Below are positions 1-8,899 of a stretch of 64,000 nucleotides of DNA, in pieces. The stretch's first letter is position 1. Every line of letters begins with the position of its first letter. The translations under genes and the position numbers were made by a program. The notes under the pieces were generated by a model. That model was not told the origin of the DNA. It worked only from the letters and a program-made list of their open reading frames with translations, and did no database searches. The DNA is taken from assembly GCA_017607445.1 (NCBI GenBank), contig JAEVHH010000001.1, positions 186,001 to 250,000 on the forward strand. Direction: 5' to 3'. Source of the DNA: Histoplasma ohiense. Taxonomy: Eukaryota > Ascomycota > Eurotiomycetes > Onygenales > Ajellomycetaceae.

Positions 1-106
1 TTCGTACGACCTTTTCTTCTGATTTCTTTTCTCTTTCTTTCCTTAATCAATTCGTAATCTGTAATTAGGATAGTACCAAATCGTTAATCGAAGTACGCCC
101 GTTACA
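1..106 (+). repeat. Family A 5' LTR, right end only (R/U5)
   Basis: This is the last 106 bp of a Ty3/gypsy LTR; the rest lies left of the window. It is identical to the end of the 3' LTR (5594-5699) and ends in GTTACA. Near-identity of the two LTR ends and the abundance of CpG mark this as the youngest, essentially un-RIPed copy in the window. Positions 45-58 are complementary to the sequence just after the LTR (see the primer-binding site). Confidence 0.9.
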
Positions 107-119
107 TTACGAATTGATT
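106..119 (+). promoter_or_regulatory. Self-priming primer-binding site
   Basis: The 14 nt at 106-119 (ATTACGAATTGATT) are the exact reverse complement of 45-58 inside the LTR (AATCAATTCGTAAT). No tRNA-type PBS starting TGG is seen. In the Tf1/sushi group of chromoviruses the 5' end of the mRNA folds back on the PBS and primes minus-strand DNA synthesis; geometry and position fit that. The LTR TATA-like box (5581 in the 3' LTR) lies 57 bp upstream of the equivalent of base 45, so the transcript could start near there. The complementarity is also perfect in the RIPed copies at 20.58 kb and 63.3 kb. Confidence 0.75.
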
Positions 120-453
120 CTTCTGCGTTTAAGGCCCGAGTGCCTCGTTATTAGTTCTTACGCCCGAGTGCGTCGTTACCAGTTCTTACGCCCGAGTGCG
201 TCGTTTACAGGCCCGAGTGCCTAGTCGTTACAAGAGATCCCTCGTGGGCCCGAGTGCCCTTATCGTTAGTTATATAGGCCGTCGTGCCTAAGCGTCCGAA
301 ACACAATCGACCGTGTTCTACGAGGCCCGAGTGCCTACGAACCGTAACGCTGCGAATAGCGTTCACGAAGAAGCTTGACCAAGCTTAGCGCCGCAACACT
401 GCGAATAGTGCCTGCGAGAGGACCGAGTATTCCTTTTCTTTTTTTATTATTAT
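107..453 (+). other. Family A leader with GCCCGAGTGC-type repeats
   Basis: The untranslated leader between LTR and gag holds six copies of CCCGAGTGC, at about 135, 163, 191, 212, 249 and 326, separated by similar spacers. Further on are the palindromic stretch AAGCTTGACCAAGCTT (371-386) and two copies of CTGCGAATAG. The repeats recur, decayed, in the leaders at 20.2-20.58 kb, 30.1-30.45 kb, 58.14-58.5 kb and 63.33-63.68 kb. Repeated structured motifs in a leader could be Gag-binding or packaging sites; that is inference. Confidence 0.6.
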
Positions 454-1485
454 ATGTCCTTAGATATCGAAATGAACTACGAGCAATCCTACGAACACCC
501 GCCGCACCCGAACGCGGCGGACGATAACTTAGACCTACGAAGCATCCTCCAGCAGCAGGCGCTACAGATGGCCGAATTGCAACGACGACTTGCTGAAATG
601 AGCACTCCCGCGTTCACCGTTCCTCCTACGCCCGCGCCTCACGAAAAGCCCCCAAGAGAGAAGCTCCCAATCCTCGACAAATACGAGGGAGACCTAGCGC
701 TCTACCTCGCGTGGAAGTCAAAAGCGAACGCCAAATTGGACATCGATGGACGAGCAATAGGCTCGTTATCCAATCAAGCGTGGTATATCCATAGCAGGTT
801 GGATGGCGACGCGTTAGCAAAATTCCAACCCTGGATGAGCCATTGCCAGGACCACCAGCGTACGCCAGAGCTAGTCTTCCGACAACTCGACTCCCTCTTC
901 CTCGATCCTACGCTTCAAGCCAAGGCGTTAGACTGGCTTAATCGGACTCGCCAGATGGATGTCGCGTTGGCAACTTACCTTCCTGAATTCGATCGCAAGC
1001 TCCTAGAAGCAGGTGGGCAAGACTGGGACGACGCCGTCAAGATCAACATGTTGTTCAAGAACTTGAACTTCCAATTGCATAACCGAAGCGTAGGGCGTCC
1101 GAAGCCCTCAACATACAGCGAATTCTGCGCTGATCTTCGCCTGTTGGACAACGACCTGTCTCAGTTCCGCGCGCTCCAAAATCGCAGAGGATTCCGCCGA
1201 ACAAATGCGTACGCCCCGAACCACTCTGCAGCGCCCCCCGCCTCCGAACCAGAACCAATGGACTGGGTCCCACACGTAAACGCAAGTCGCCCGAGGGTCC
1301 CCAACGTCTCAGGGAAGGACGCCGCCGACCGAATCGCCAGAGGAGTCTGCATACGCTGCGACAAGCCAGGGCACTTCGCGAACCAATGTCCGAATGCGAT
1401 CGCCCCGAGTAAACCCCCCACGCGCGTAAACGCTGCGTCGCCCGCGGATAGGCAAGAACAGGGAAAAGACGAGCTCTCGCCCTAA
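454..1485 (+). CDS. gag: Gag of family A chromovirus
   Basis: A 343-residue open frame following the leader. The central part (about residues 70-245) looks like a retrotransposon capsid domain, and a CCHC zinc knuckle CX2CX4HX4C uses Cys299, Cys302, His307 and Cys312. Gag should assemble the virus-like particle and bind the element RNA. The ATG at 454 is the first after a T-rich tract and is conserved in the decayed copies. It ends in TAA at 1483-1485, which overlaps the protease frame (open from 1452). The overlap carries a slippery heptamer, so most ribosomes would stop here and a fraction would continue. No in-frame damage is seen. Confidence 0.92.
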   Translation: MSLDIEMNYEQSYEHPPHPNAADDNLDLRSILQQQALQMAELQRRLAEMSTPAFTVPPTPAPHEKPPREKLPILDKYEGDLALYLAWKSKANAKLDIDGRAIGSLSNQAWYIHSRLDGDALAKFQPWMSHCQDHQRTPELVFRQLDSLFLDPTLQAKALDWLNRTRQMDVALATYLPEFDRKLLEAGGQDWDDAVKINMLFKNLNFQLHNRSVGRPKPSTYSEFCADLRLLDNDLSQFRALQNRRGFRRTNAYAPNHSAAPPASEPEPMDWVPHVNASRPRVPNVSGKDAADRIARGVCIRCDKPGHFANQCPNAIAPSKPPTRVNAASPADRQEQGKDELSP

Positions 1486-2045
1486 AACGCGGACGAGAGC
1501 TCAAGGAGCAGAAAGCTAGCTGGAGATTCGAGCAGGAGATGCAAGCGGACGCAATCATGGTCCCTGCCATTGTAAATAGCTTAGTCAACGTACGAGCAAT
1601 GGTAGACAGTGGTTTCCTTCACTACGCTCTTATAGACACCCAGCTGGTCGAGAAGCATAAGCTCCAGCGTATCCCCTTTCCCAAACCGCGTAAGCTCAGT
1701 GGATTTGACGGCCCCAGAGGATCCGCCTCTTACAACATGGTAAGATTTAATGTCGACGTAGGAGGACACGAGAAAAAGAACGTATACGCATACGAAATAC
1801 AAGGCCTTGAGTACGATCTAATGCTCGGCCTATCATGGCTCACAGAATTTGGAACCTTGTTGGACGCACGCAACCGCTGCCTTATTTTCCCAGGAGGCGA
1901 CCGTGTTTACGAGAAGGATGTCGATAGGACCGCTGATCTCACCCAGATATCAGCGGAAGCGTACAAACTACTAACCCGCCAAGCGCATGAGAAGAAGAAC
2001 GTCCAAGTGTTCGCTGCTAGCATGGCGGATATCAAAAAGCGTTAG
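1452..2045 (+). CDS. pro: Aspartic protease of family A (ancestral pro-pol N-terminus)
   Basis: The frame is open from 1452, after a TAG at 1449, and has an internal ATG at 1539. From that ATG the catalytic loop reads MVDSG with Asp23, preceded by the usual hydrophobic strand; a later LMLGLSWL resembles the second conserved protease motif. It should cleave the Gag-Pol precursor. There is no upstream start of its own, so expression probably needs the -1 shift from gag. It ends at a TAG (2043-2045) in this copy only: the copies at 33.08 kb and 18.62 kb have one more base in the purine run after GATATC and read straight into the RT frame. This copy therefore seems to have lost one A in 2034-2038. 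Confidence 0.85.
   Translation, partial: ARTGKRRALALKRGRELKEQKASWRFEQEMQADAIMVPAIVNSLVNVRAMVDSGFLHYALIDTQLVEKHKLQRIPFPKPRKLSGFDGPRGSASYNMVRFNVDVGGHEKKNVYAYEIQGLEYDLMLGLSWLTEFGTLLDARNRCLIFPGGDRVYEKDVDRTADLTQISAEAYKLLTRQAHEKKNVQVFAASMADIKKR
1461..1502 (+). promoter_or_regulatory. -1 ribosomal frameshift signal, gag to protease
   Basis: Heptamer G GGA AAA at 1461-1467 is in the X XXY YYZ register relative to gag codons (GGA at 1462, AAA at 1465). Three bases later a perfect 9-bp inverted repeat begins: GAGCTCTCG (1471-1479) pairs with CGAGAGCTC (1494-1502), with a 14-nt loop that contains the gag stop codon. Slipping by -1 enters exactly the frame of the protease. The heptamer is retained in the decayed minus-strand copy (19187-19193), and the copy at 32.5 kb has the same frame relation with one G-to-A change. 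The 3-nt spacer is short compared with the usual 5-9 nt. Confidence 0.75.
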
Positions 2046-5000
2046 AAAAGCTAGAACCCAAAGACCCCAAGAAACCGCGCAAGGAACTACCCGAATCGTA
2101 CGAAGACTTCGCAGACGTGTTCGACGAAAAAGAAGCTGAAAAGCTTCCTCCTCACCGAGGACCCGGCATAGATCATACGATCGAGCTCATCAAGGAGGAC
2201 GGTAAGGACCCGCAACCACCCTGGGGTCCTCTCTACAGCATGTCGCGCGACGAGCTCCTCGTCCTACGAAAAACGCTCAACGGACTATTGGACAAAGGCT
2301 TCATTCGTGTTAGCAACTCACCCGCCGCAGCACCCGTACTGTTCGCGAAGAAACCAGGAGGAGGCTTACGATTCTGCGTTGACTACCGAGGACTCAACAA
2401 GATTACGCGGAAGGACCGATACCCTCTCCCACTCATCAACGAAACACTCGAACGAGTAGGAAAAGCAAAATGGTTTACGAAGCTTGACATCTCTGCGGCC
2501 TTCTATAAGATAAGGATTAATGAAGGTGACGAATGGCTAACCGCTTTTCGTACGCGTTACGGATTATACGAATGGACAGTGACCCCCTTTGGATTAGCGA
2601 ACGCCCCGAGCACGTTCCAGAAATACATTAACTGGGCCCTACGAGACCTGCTCGACGAGATCGCCTCAGCGTACATGGACGATATCCTGATCTTCACCGA
2701 TGGACCGCTCACTGAGCACCGCAAGCACGTACGACAAGTGCTTGACCGCCTACGTAAAGCCGGACTGCAAGTGGACATTGACAAATGCGACTTCGAGACC
2801 AAGTCTACGACCTACCTAGGATTCATCATCGAAGCTGAAAAAGGCGTACGCATGGATCCTAAGAAGGTGGAAGCAATCCTCAACTGGGAGGCACCAGTCT
2901 CGGTAAAAGGGACTAGAAGCTTCCTAGGATTCGCCAACTTCTACCGAAGGTTCATCAAAGACTTCTCCGATATCGTACGACCACTGACGGACCTGACCCG
3001 GAAAGACGCCGTATTCCAATGGACTGACGAAGCGGACGCAGCATTCAAAAAGCTGAAGCGTATGTTCACAAGCGCCCCGATGCTGCAATCATTCGATCCG
3101 GATAAGCATACGATTCTCGAAACGGACGCCTCAGGTTATGTAGTAGGTGGGGCACTGATGCAATATGATAACGAAGGTGTCCTACGACCCTGTGCCTTCA
3201 CCTCGAAAAAGATGTCGCCCGCCGAATGCAACTACGAGATCTACGACAAGGAGCTCCTAGCGATCATACGATGCCTCGAAGAATGGGAATCCGAACTCAT
3301 GAGTGTCGAGAGGTTCGAGATTGTTACCGATCATAAGAACCTAGAGTACTTCACAACCACTCGTAAGCTCACTGAGAGGCATATGCGTTGGTCATTGTTC
3401 CTTAGCCGTTTTTCGTTCACAATTCGTTATCGACCTGGAGTAGAGAACACCCTTGCGGATGCCCTGTCCCGCCGAGAACAAGATATGCCATCTGATGACT
3501 TGGATGACAGGTGGAAACACCGAGAGCATCGGTTAATCGACCCTGCAATCATAGAAAGTCCTACGCAACCAGATGAACCCCGCGTACATATCAACCAGTC
3601 CCGAGCTCAAGAACCCTTGCTCGAAGAACAATGGAGACTAGCGGCAGAGGCAGATGAATTCTGGCAACAAGCCGCCGAAGCCGTACGAAGCAAAGCACCT
3701 CGATTCCCCGCAGGCGTATACCCAAGAACGGATATCTCAGCATGTTCGATCGACGATGACAACTGCTTACGCTTTCGAGATAGGCGATGGGTCCCCGATT
3801 CAGAACCCCTACGAACACGGATCATGCAAGAAATTCATGACTCGCCGATGACCGGGCACCCAGGACGCGAAATCATGTACAACATCGTCGCCCGAGAATT
3901 CTACTGGCCAGATATGTCGAAAGACATACGCCGGTTCGTACGCAACTGTGATCGCTGCGGCTCAGTGACGGCATGGCGTGAACGCCGAAAAGGGATGCTG
4001 AAGCCCCTACCTGTCCCCGACCGAACTTGGCGCGATATAGCTATCGATTTTGCAGTTTCCTTACCCGAAAGCGGAGGTTCTACGAACATCCTAGTCATTG
4101 TCGACCGACTCAGCAAGGGCGTAATACTACAGCCCTGTGACAAGATGGACGCCGAAGTAGTTGCAGATGCCTTCGTCAGAAGCCCGTTCTATCGTATGCA
4201 CGGCCTGCCTTCATCCATTGTGTCAGATAGAGGCAGTCAATTCGTCAGCGCACTCTGGGCCCGCGTATGCCAATTATTAAGAATCGAACGAAAGTTATCA
4301 ACGGCGTACCACCCAGAGACTGATGGAGCTACCGAGAGGATGATACAAACGGTAAAGAACATCCTCCGTAAGTTCTGCAATTACGCGCAAGACAACTGGA
4401 GCAACCTGCTGCCACACGCTGAGATTGCGATTAACGGTCGAGATTCCGCTACGACAGGCGTAAGCCCATTCTTCCTCCTACACGGATACAACTTAGAGGT
4501 CCTGGACTTCCCCGAGACTCCCCGAGAAACCGCGCACGCCCGCAGCCCCATACAGGCGGCAGAGAACATCGTGAGCAAGCTGAAGAAAGCCCGCGAATGG
4601 GCAGAAGCTTCAATGGCCAGCGCTCAGCAAGATTACGAGGACCAAGCGAACACCAGGAGGAGTCCTGCGACCCGATACCACGTAGGAGACAAAGTCTGGC
4701 TGGACCTCAAGAACATAAGAACGGACCGCCCCTCGCGTACGCTAGATTACCGCCACGCCAAGTATACGGTGAAGGAAGTGCTAGGCACACACGATTATCG
4801 ACTCGACACCCCGCCTGGCATCCACGACGTCTTTCATACGAACCTGCTCCGACCCGCGGCCGAGGATCCATTCCCCTCACAGAGAACCTCCGATTGGCAG
4901 CCACCCGCCATCGTAGGAGAAGACAACGAACTCGAGTGGGAAATCGAAGCAATCCTTGACGATAGAACCAACCGCCGCCGCCGCGAATACCTCGTCAAAT

Positions 5001-5107
5001 GGGTAGGATACGATCGTCCGACCTGGGAACCCGCGTCCGCCTTGGAGGACACCGCCGCCCTCGACACCTACGAGTCCTCACTCACCCCGGTAGGGGGGAT
5101 AATGTGA
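2021..5107 (+). CDS. pol: RT, RNase H, integrase and chromodomain of family A
   Basis: The frame is open from 2021; the customary first codon 2117 is GTG, and conserved sequence (EDFADVF before EKEAEKLPPHR) lies upstream of it, so there is no true start here. Counting from 2117: reverse transcriptase has Asp124 and YMDD at 186-189; RNase H has Asp337, Glu379, Asp405 and Asp448; the integrase zinc finger is His574, His581, Cys611, Cys614; the integrase core is Asp644, Asp704, Glu740 (D35E spacing). A chromodomain at about 938-985 (EWEIEAILDD...YLVKWVGY...TWEP) ends the protein. Chromodomains of chromoviruses bind methylated histone H3 and steer integration to heterochromatin. All catalytic residues are present; only the 1-nt shift near 2035 separates pol from protease. 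The stop TGA overlaps the LTR start. Confidence 0.93.
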   Translation, partial: HGGYQKALEKLEPKDPKKPRKELPESYEDFADVFDEKEAEKLPPHRGPGIDHTIELIKEDGKDPQPPWGPLYSMSRDELLVLRKTLNGLLDKGFIRVSNSPAAAPVLFAKKPGGGLRFCVDYRGLNKITRKDRYPLPLINETLERVGKAKWFTKLDISAAFYKIRINEGDEWLTAFRTRYGLYEWTVTPFGLANAPSTFQKYINWALRDLLDEIASAYMDDILIFTDGPLTEHRKHVRQVLDRLRKAGLQVDIDKCDFETKSTTYLGFIIEAEKGVRMDPKKVEAILNWEAPVSVKGTRSFLGFANFYRRFIKDFSDIVRPLTDLTRKDAVFQWTDEADAAFKKLKRMFTSAPMLQSFDPDKHTILETDASGYVVGGALMQYDNEGVLRPCAFTSKKMSPAECNYEIYDKELLAIIRCLEEWESELMSVERFEIVTDHKNLEYFTTTRKLTERHMRWSLFLSRFSFTIRYRPGVENTLADALSRREQDMPSDDLDDRWKHREHRLIDPAIIESPTQPDEPRVHINQSRAQEPLLEEQWRLAAEADEFWQQAAEAVRSKAPRFPAGVYPRTDISACSIDDDNCLRFRDRRWVPDSEPLRTRIMQEIHDSPMTGHPGREIMYNIVAREFYWPDMSKDIRRFVRNCDRCGSVTAWRERRKGMLKPLPVPDRTWRDIAIDFAVSLPESGGSTNILVIVDRLSKGVILQPCDKMDAEVVADAFVRSPFYRMHGLPSSIVSDRGSQFVSALWARVCQLLRIERKLSTAYHPETDGATERMIQTVKNILRKFCNYAQDNWSNLLPHAEIAINGRDSATTGVSPFFLLHGYNLEVLDFPETPRETAHARSPIQAAENIVSKLKKAREWAEASMASAQQDYEDQANTRRSPATRYHVGDKVWLDLKNIRTDRPSRTLDYRHAKYTVKEVLGTHDYRLDTPPGIHDVFHTNLLRPAAEDPFPSQRTSDWQPPAIVGEDNELEWEIEAILDDRTNRRRREYLVKWVGYDRPTWEPASALEDTAALDTYESSLTPVGGIM
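5092..5102 (+). promoter_or_regulatory. Polypurine tract
   Basis: A purine-rich run (AGGGGGGATAA) directly abuts the 3' LTR, where plus-strand priming starts in LTR retroelements. It lies inside the last codons of pol. The copy at 34.47 kb keeps AGAGGGGGATAA at the same place. Confidence 0.75.
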
Positions 5108-5699
5108 CGGGTTAGCACCCGTTAGTAATTAACTTACGCAACCAACTCCCCTCCTGCACCCGCTCGTTCCTGGCCGTTGTGACCTCGCGTAACCCTCGAT
5201 GTTCTTCCGCTCCGTGCTCCGCGCTCGCGTAGTTTCTAACGATTCTTCCGCGTAGCTCTTAACGTTCTTCCGCTCCGTGCTCCGCGCTCGCGTAGTCTCT
5301 AACGATTCTTCCGCGTAGCTCCTTACGTTCCCCCGCTCTGTGTTCCGCGCTCGCGTAGTCTCTAACGATTCTTCCGCGTAGCTCCTTACGTTCTCCCGCT
5401 CTGTGCTCCGCGCTCGCGTAGTCTCTAACGATTCTTCCGCGTAGCCCTCAATGATTCCCCCGCCCCACGTTCCGCGCTCGCGTAACTTCTAACGATTCTT
5501 ACGCGTACCCCTTAATGTTCTTCCGCTCCGCGCTCCACTGTGGAGCGGCTTCTGATATTCTTCCGCCCCGAACTTTCCCCTATAAGAACCCCCTTCGTAC
5601 GACCTTTTCTTCTGATTTCTTTTCTCTTTCTTTCCTTAATCAATTCGTAATCTGTAATTAGGATAGTACCAAATCGTTAATCGAAGTACGCCCGTTACA
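5103..5699 (+). repeat. Family A 3' LTR (597 bp) with 63-bp U3 repeats
   Basis: It begins TGTGACGGG and ends CCCGTTACA, an imperfect terminal inverted repeat. From 5201 a 63-bp unit is repeated in tandem five times plus a partial (5201, 5264, 5327, 5390, 5453, 5517), each with the core CTAACGATTCTTCCGCGTAG. A TATA-like TATAAGA lies at 5581. Decayed LTRs elsewhere are 534 bp, one 63-bp unit shorter. Such U3 repeats may act as enhancer elements; that is inference. Confidence 0.9.
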
Positions 5700-5863
5700 T
5701 TCATCAGAGAATTTGCAGGATTGTGAAACTGTTGAATGAAGTCTTCAAGAAGAGTGTTGAAGTCTGGGCTTCTAACAATCATGGAGACTCTGGCAGGTGA
5801 TGGATTGCTGGATAAGAACAGATTGTGAATGGTATTGATCTGGGTATACTGTGACTTAAAGTC

Positions 5864-6472
5864 TCAAGCAGCAAATATATCATAGACATGAATGTTGTTG
5901 ACATCTGTGTTGTGTTGTTCAAAGACATAGTTGAATTCAAAGAGATAATAGAAATCACAGAGTTCTTCAAAGTGATATATCAAGTTCTTAACCTTGTTCA
6001 GAAGAATCTCAGTGCTGATGTTGTTGCAGACAGTGATCTTGTAAGATCTCATATACTGTGATAGAAGACAGATTGCTGCATGGTATCTTTCTTTGAAAAT
6101 GATTGCAGAATCAAAGACTGTAATTTTCAGATTCAAAGTGATCTTGTGCTTCTTCTTGATGTGGGTTATCAGATTGACACAGATGTGAGAGATGTTTTTC
6201 TGAATGTCAGTGCAGAGCTCTTCAATGATCTGTTTCTTCTTGGAAAAATAGAGAGCAGCATGGTGGACATAACACTGAGATGTCTTGTAAGCTGAATGAT
6301 CAGATTCATACATGATGTCAGATATGAGTCTGTTCTTCTGATCATAATCAGATGCAGCTAAGATATCACCTCTGCTGTCAGCATTGAATTCTGAGATGTT
6401 GTTTTCCTTGTCAGCTGAGGATCTGAGTGTTTTATTTTTGCTGTGAGCATTGAATTTGTGTCTGAGTGTCAT
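5864..6472 (-). other. Unrecognised 202-codon ORF in decayed DNA
   Basis: The open frame begins with ATG and encodes a Lys-, Asn- and His-rich protein without signal peptide or membrane segment. It contains HICVNLITHIKKKHK, vaguely like a Cys-His finger, but the spacing fits no family I know. It is surrounded by RIP-type sequence, so it is more likely a remnant of a repeat than a gene. An open frame of this length is still longer than expected where TGA is frequent. Confidence 0.25.
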
Positions 6473-7514
6473 TTTGAATGGTCATAAGACAGAATTGAAG
6501 GATAACTCAAAGAATCAAGATTAGTGATAAGAAAAACATTCTAAGAAATAGAAAGAGTACAAGAAGAGTTTTATAACAGACACTGCTGAGAATCAATCAG
6601 AGATTGAGCAGAGAGATCAAGAAAAGATGACAGATGAGTTTGAGCTCAGTGATCAAGTCAACAAAAAGATGATGTGATTAGCAGAGAAGAATAAAAAATG
6701 AAAATGAAGATGTAAAGAAAAAGTAAAAGACAAAGTAGATAACAGGCATGAAACTATAAGATAGTCAGCTGAGTGATTGAGAGAGTGAAAGATCAAGAGA
6801 TTGAATGGGAGGTTAAGGGATTAAAAGGTTGAGAGGACCTAAGATTGAGAGGGTGGAAGATCTAGAAATATAACACAAAAAGAGAAAGAAGTAAAAGAAA
6901 TATGATGGAACAGAAGAAAGAAGTTCTCTATAATGCAAACAGACAACATAACTCAGCAGCAACTGTGGCTGCAAGAGGCATGCAGTCAGTCAGAGAATGA
7001 CAAGAATGAAGATATCAGAAATACTGTCAATAAAGAGATATCTAAGATCAAAGATAAAGATTAGATATGTAGCTAAATATAGTCAGACAGTGATTAAAGA
7101 GAAACAGTCTCTGAAAACAAGAGATGATAACTGTTTAAATTAGATTGTGTTGTTATTTATTCATCTGAATGTTCAGTCAATGAGTGAAAGAATCAAGCAA
7201 TTGATAAGTCTAAATGATAAACATGAAAGAATATTCTTGCATTCATCATGTCCTTCTGTGTGCAAAGCAGAATATCACTGTACTAAGTAAATTCCAAAGT
7301 AATTAAGTTATATATAGCCTCACTGTGGTTTGCAGAGTTGAGGATTTATTTGGCTAATCTTCAAGACAATGCTGTGAGAAACATGCAGATGTGTATCTTG
7401 TATGCTCTGCAGTACAGACAGTAGAACATATAGAGTTATAATCCTTCTCTGATTTGTATGTCTCAAGGTTCAGAAGGTCTGCCACACTTAATACTCACTG
7501 TACAAGTCATATGA

Positions 7515-7612
7515 ACTGTACATTTTGCATTGATTGTACATTTTGCACTGACTGTACATTTTGCACTGACTGTATATTTTGCACTGACTGTACATTTTGC
7601 ACTGACTGTATA
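7515..7612. repeat. 18-bp tandem repeat
   Basis: About 5.4 units of an 18-bp motif (ACTGTACATTTTGCACTG) in tandem with few substitutions. Read on the plus strand it would encode repeated Thr-Phe-Cys-Thr-Asp-Cys, and on the minus strand repeated Tyr-Ser-Gln-Cys-Lys-Met. Neither frame has coding support outside the repeat. Confidence 0.8.
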
Positions 7613-7794
7613 GATTATAAAAAAGAAAAAAACAGAGTGTAAGAGAAAGAATATAGAAAAGAAAAGAGAAGAAGTATTTGAGCTGATAGAGACAAGAGTA
7701 TTGAAAAAAAATCAAAGCAGAGTACATGTAGATACAATGCTGGCAGTCAAGAATGTATCAACTGAGTCAAACATGCAGATTGTACTGATTACAC

Positions 7795-8016
7795 TATCAG
7801 TGCAGATAATTAAATCAATTGAGCCAACTGTGCTGATTGAACTGGTTATACTGATTGTACTGATTGAATCGATTGTATTGATTGAATTGATCATACCGAT
7901 TGAACTGATCGTACTGATTGAATTCATCATACCGATTGAATCAATTGTATTGATCAAGTCAATTATATCAATTGAGCTGATTGAGTCAACTGTATTGATT
8001 GTGCTATCTGTATCGC
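7795..8016. repeat. Degenerate 9-bp-period repeat
   Basis: Many imperfect copies of CTGATTGTA / CTGATTGAA alternate in an 18-bp higher-order unit. Several CpG sites survive here (7868, 7899, 7909, 7933) although the flanks have none. The open frames on both strands, rich in Ile-Val-Leu-Ile-Glu or in Ile-Ser-Thr, are a by-product of the repeat. Confidence 0.7.
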
Positions 8017-8059
8017 CTGCATAGGCTGTGCTGTTCTTGGTGATTACATTCATTAATGT

Positions 8060-8870
8060 GGATGTACTCAGCAGACTGGCCTTGTGGGGCTGCTGAGAAG
8101 TTGTCAGATAATATACAGCCAGCCAGCTGTGCTATCTTGTGCAGTATTATGTGTAGAACTGTGTGTGTTTCAGCAGTTCTACAAAGTCTGTAGAGATCAG
8201 AGATTCTAGATAGACAACAGCTGTTATCTGATTGTGTGGCTGTGCTGCTGATCTCTTGAGTCAGTGAAGAAAGTGTCTCTGTGAGTGTTGACAGAGTATC
8301 AAATGCTCTGAGCTTTTATTGTGTTCACAGACACAGATGAGCCTTGCATCTGCATGCTGAAAACATCTGTGATATCAAGAGAAGTCTTCATGAGAGGAGT
8401 GGAGTGTGAGTCAGTGATGAAGAGTATGCTGTGATATGATGAGCTCTGAAGAGATCTTCATCTGATATTTCACAGTTGGTCTGCTGAATCTTCAGCTCTG
8501 ATATCAGTCAGAGAGCTTTTCACAGACTTCTTTTCATCACTTTTGTCTTGTCTTCTGACTGAGCTGCTTAGCCACTGTGTGGACACCACTGACTGTGGGT
8601 GAGATCTCAGATTCATAGACTGGGGCTGTTATAGATGAAACTGTCTGCTTAGTCAGACAATCTGCTTTCTCATTGCTCTCAATCCTCATATGCTCAGAGA
8701 ATCATTTCAGACTGATATTGTGCTGTCTGAGGAGCTCATGACAGCAGTTGAAGGCTTGATTTGAGATGGCTGCTATGTTGCTCTGTATGCTCTAGATGAT
8801 CAAGATGTTGTCAAGACAGAGCTAGATCTGAGAGTTGATGCTGCTATCTGAAGCCATCAATGTATATATT
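8060..8870 (-). pseudogene. LINE ORF2 remnant: RNase H and C-terminal end
   Basis: The minus-strand translation, allowing TGA for Trp/Arg, shows a LINE-type RNase H: the order SIQSNIAA, HELLRQHNISL, then HMRIESNEKADCL, corresponding to the family's GHxGIxGNExAD motif. Further on, LCRTAETHTVLHIIL resembles the Cys/His segment that ends Tad/I-type LINE ORF2. The reading is broken by several TGA codons, and no RT was located next to it. It may belong to the same LINE group as the fragments at 30.9, 44.7 and 53.7 kb. Confidence 0.6.
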
Positions 8871-8899
8871 ACTAAATTCAGAAATCAGTGCAGCTTCAT

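Larger units (their letters stand above)
5700..8050. other. Decayed AT-rich DNA, origin unclear
   Basis: CpG is nearly absent and TGA codons are common in all frames, as in the RIPed repeats. One 202-codon open frame lies on the minus strand (5864-6472) and I do not recognise it; it has no stop but also no motif. Two tandem repeats fill 7515-7612 and about 7795-8016 and are listed separately. Confidence 0.5.

Noticed and set aside
2034..2040. CAAAAAG as a second programmed -1 site from protease to pol
   Set aside because: The first base breaks the X XXY YYZ rule, and two other copies have no frame change here, so a 1-base deletion is more likely.
3591..5067. Minus- and alternative-frame ORFs within pol
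   Set aside because: Shadows of the conserved integrase and chromodomain frame.
7454..7642. Small cysteine-rich protein (repeated CTFCTD)
   Set aside because: The cysteines come only from the 18-bp tandem repeat; no start context, introns or conserved flanks.
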